NCBI GenBank assembly: GCA_964472035.1
Contig: CAYYIT010000087.1
Span: 1-7,351 of the forward strand
Direction of reading: 5' to 3'
Length of the DNA: 7,351 nucleotides
Source: UBA3855 sp964472035
Lineage (GTDB): Bacteria; Bacillota; Clostridia; Oscillospirales; Ruminococcaceae
Numbering within the stretch: the stretch's first letter is position 1; each line of letters begins with the position of its first letter. Of this stretch, positions 6,274 to 7,351 are shown one piece after another. A program made the translations under genes and the position numbers. The notes beneath the pieces are model-generated. The model worked only from the letters and a program-made list of their open reading frames with translations, had not been told where the DNA came from and did not search any database.

Positions 6274-6307
6274 TAGAACAGAAAATGACATATTTGGAGG
6301 GGACTTT

Positions 6308-7099
6308 ATGGAAATCCATTCTATTGGCTATCATCATCATCACGGGGGAGATTTTGTGATGGAACGTCCCGACGGCATCGGACAGGGCTGGCTGTTCGTG
6401 CTGATGAAGAGCAAGGCGATCGTGCGCCGGAACGGTGAGGAGATCATCGCGGAGCCGAACACGGTGCTGATCTATTCGGGCGATATTCCGCAGTATTACG
6501 CGGCTTTTGACGACTCCTACACGGATGACTGGTTTTATTTCACGGTGGAAAAGATCGATCTTGCGCTGTTTCGGGAGCTGGACATTCCGATCGGCGTACC
6601 GGTAAAGCTGCAGAATCCGGAGGAGCTGTCAAGTCTGATCCGGACGATGACGTATGAATTTTACACGGAGAATCTGTACCATGCGGATCTGGTGGAGCTG
6701 TACATGAAGACGCTGTTCTTCAAGCTGAGCCGACTGATCCATTCGACGGTACGGAGCCTGCCGGAGAGCGGACAGTCCCGTTACGAGGGGATGATCCAGC
6801 TGCGTGAGACGATCTATCAGGATGTGCAGCACATCGGCAGTGTCGCGGACATGGCAAAGTCCCTGTCCATGAGCCAGTCTGCCTTCCAGCACACCTACCG
6901 GAAGATCTTCGGCACGAACGTAACGGCGGACGTCACGCAGGCGCGCATCCGCACGGCGCAGACCCTGCTTGCGACGACGAACCTGCCGCTCCGCCAGATC
7001 GCGGAACGCAGCGGCTACTCCAGCGAATTCCACCTCATGCGGCATTTCAAGAACCACACCGGCATGACCCCCACCGAATACCGCAAACACGCCCGTTAG
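6308..7099 (+). CDS. AraC-family transcriptional regulator
   Basis: This 263-residue protein has an N-terminal cupin-like effector domain (about 1-135, with GYHHHHGGDF at 7-16 and ERP at 19-21) and a C-terminal AraC/XylS DNA-binding domain. In the latter, the first helix-turn-helix is at about 178-200 (SVADMAKSLSMSQSAF). The second is at about 228-258, carrying the family signature IAERSGYSSEFH, then RHFK and GMTPTEYRK. The reading frame stays open upstream to a GTG at 6170. I start at the ATG at 6308 because GGAGGGG lies five bases before it and the promoter -10 at 6268-6273 would fall inside the longer version. It is transcribed divergently from the GH5 dockerin gene with 228 bases between starts, so it is a good candidate local activator sensing a plant-derived sugar. 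The ligand is unknown. Confidence 0.92.
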   Translation: MEIHSIGYHHHHGGDFVMERPDGIGQGWLFVLMKSKAIVRRNGEEIIAEPNTVLIYSGDIPQYYAAFDDSYTDDWFYFTVEKIDLALFRELDIPIGVPVKLQNPEELSSLIRTMTYEFYTENLYHADLVELYMKTLFFKLSRLIHSTVRSLPESGQSRYEGMIQLRETIYQDVQHIGSVADMAKSLSMSQSAFQHTYRKIFGTNVTADVTQARIRTAQTLLATTNLPLRQIAERSGYSSEFHLMRHFKNHTGMTPTEYRKHAR

Positions 7100-7226
7100 C
7101 GGGGAGCCCCCGCCTGCCCCGAACCGAGGCAGGATGCTGCCCGAGGTGAGTGGGTATGCCGTGCCAGGATGCAACACGGCAGGCGAGGATTCTTAGGAGG
7201 ATAAGGCCTGGATCATCTGAACGCAA
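7099..7226 (+). other. Structured 3' region after araC, candidate RNA element
   Basis: Directly from the araC stop codon a chain of hairpins can be drawn: gcgggg/ccccgc (7099-7104 with 7108-7113), cctgcc/ggcagg (7113-7118 with 7128-7133), tgccgtg/cacggca (7157-7163 with 7175-7181) and ctta/taag (7192-7195 with 7202-7205), which exposes GGAGGA in its loop. Alternative pairings such as caggc/gcctg (7180-7184 with 7206-7210) are possible. It ends in a strong terminator. I recognise no known RNA family (not SRP, 6S, tmRNA, RNase P or a common riboswitch). It may be a 3' untranslated region, a small RNA or a dispersed intergenic repeat. Confidence 0.35.
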
Positions 7227-7269
7227 TGCCCCTCTTGCCTGACGGCAAGGAGGGGCAAAGCTGTTTTTT
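7227..7269 (+). terminator. Intrinsic terminator downstream of araC
   Basis: The arms tgcccctcttgcc (7227-7239) and ggcaaggaggggca (7244-7257) pair with a single G bulge and a 4-base loop. After six bases (aagctg) a T6 run follows at 7264-7269. It is a strong plus-strand terminator for the araC transcript and whatever is encoded in its 3' region. Confidence 0.8.
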
Positions 7270-7280
7270 CTTTAGAGCCA

Positions 7281-7295
7281 GCAAGCGGAGCTTGC
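7281..7295. repeat. Short perfect inverted repeat
   Basis: gcaagc (7281-7286) and gcttgc (7290-7295) flank a 3-base loop. It lies between the araC terminator and the larger hairpin at 7317-7350. It may be part of a repeated intergenic element and has no clear function here. Confidence 0.4.
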
Positions 7296-7306
7296 TCAGT
7301 CTGTCG

Positions 7307-7350
7307 AAAAAGTCCCGTCCAGCCACTGCGCCTCCGGCGCAGGGCTGGAC
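7307..7350 (-). terminator. Long hairpin at the right edge, probable terminator of a minus-strand gene
   Basis: gtccagcc (7317-7324) pairs with ggctggac (7343-7350), and ctgcgcc (7326-7332) with ggcgcag (7336-7342), giving a 15-bp stem with one bulged A and a 3-base loop. Read on the minus strand a T5 run (7311-7307) follows five bases after the stem. This fits a terminator for a gene lying right of the window and converging on araC. It could also be a member of a repeat family. Confidence 0.5.
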
Positions 7351-7351
7351 T

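Noticed and set aside
6170..6307. A 46-residue upstream extension of the AraC protein from a GTG
   Set aside because: It would place the consensus promoter inside the coding region, and no ribosome binding site precedes the GTG. The ATG at 6308 has GGAGGGG at the right distance.
7099..7226. A known housekeeping RNA (SRP, 6S, tmRNA) or riboswitch after araC
   Set aside because: The conserved core sequences of those families, such as the SRP GGAAGGAAGCAG-type apical loop, are absent.
7208..7351. An open frame running off the right edge after an AGGAGG at 7195-7200
   Set aside because: The first codon after the AGGAGG would be CTG and the frame runs straight through the araC terminator and the edge hairpins. 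It looks like translated intergenic repeat rather than a gene.

Overview
The window looks like part of the chromosome of a cellulosome-forming Ruminococcus or a close Oscillospirales/Clostridia relative. The evidence is two secreted proteins with type I-like dockerin modules (one a family 5 glycoside hydrolase), Gram-positive signal peptides, strong AGGAGG-type ribosome binding sites and TATGGTA(G/C)AAT-type extended -10 promoters. The species cannot be fixed from the sequence. The fairly GC-rich coding DNA would suit an R. champanellensis-like genome better than an AT-rich one, but that is inference.

Layout: (1) Bases 1-100 hold two back-to-back terminators, one for a plus-strand gene ending left of the window and one for the first gene here. 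(2) 98-1984 (minus) encodes a secreted protein with a dockerin at each end. Between them lie a duplicated leucine-rich-repeat (BspA-like) region and a transglutaminase-like cysteine-enzyme fold. (3) 2221-4266 (minus) encodes a large DUF2079 polytopic membrane protein with a low-complexity charged N-terminus. (4) 4267-4643 contains its promoter with a 15-bp direct repeat, and a strongly T-rich, low-complexity intergenic stretch. (5) 4697-6079 (minus) encodes a secreted GH5 glucanase with a C-terminal dockerin. (6) 6080-6307 is a divergent promoter region. (7) 6308-7099 (plus) encodes an AraC-family regulator with a cupin-like sensor domain and a C-terminal double helix-turn-helix. (8) 7100-7351 is an intergenic stretch dense in hairpins. 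It ends the araC transcript and probably also terminates a minus-strand gene lying to the right.

Each of the four genes has its own promoter and each is followed by a hairpin, so they appear to be monocistronic rather than an operon. The GH5 enzyme and the double-dockerin protein would both be exported and plugged into cohesin-bearing scaffoldins. Their dockerins carry different residues at the presumed cohesin-contact positions, so they may dock at different places. The divergent AraC-type gene is the obvious candidate regulator of the GH5 gene. The role of the DUF2079 protein is unknown; its fold class suggests membrane glycosyl transfer.

No mobile element, CRISPR array, tRNA or rRNA was seen. 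The most unusual items are the dockerin-LRR-LRR-transglutaminase-dockerin architecture, the structured 3' region after araC, three tandem hairpins at the start of the DUF2079 gene, and the promoter-overlapping direct repeat.
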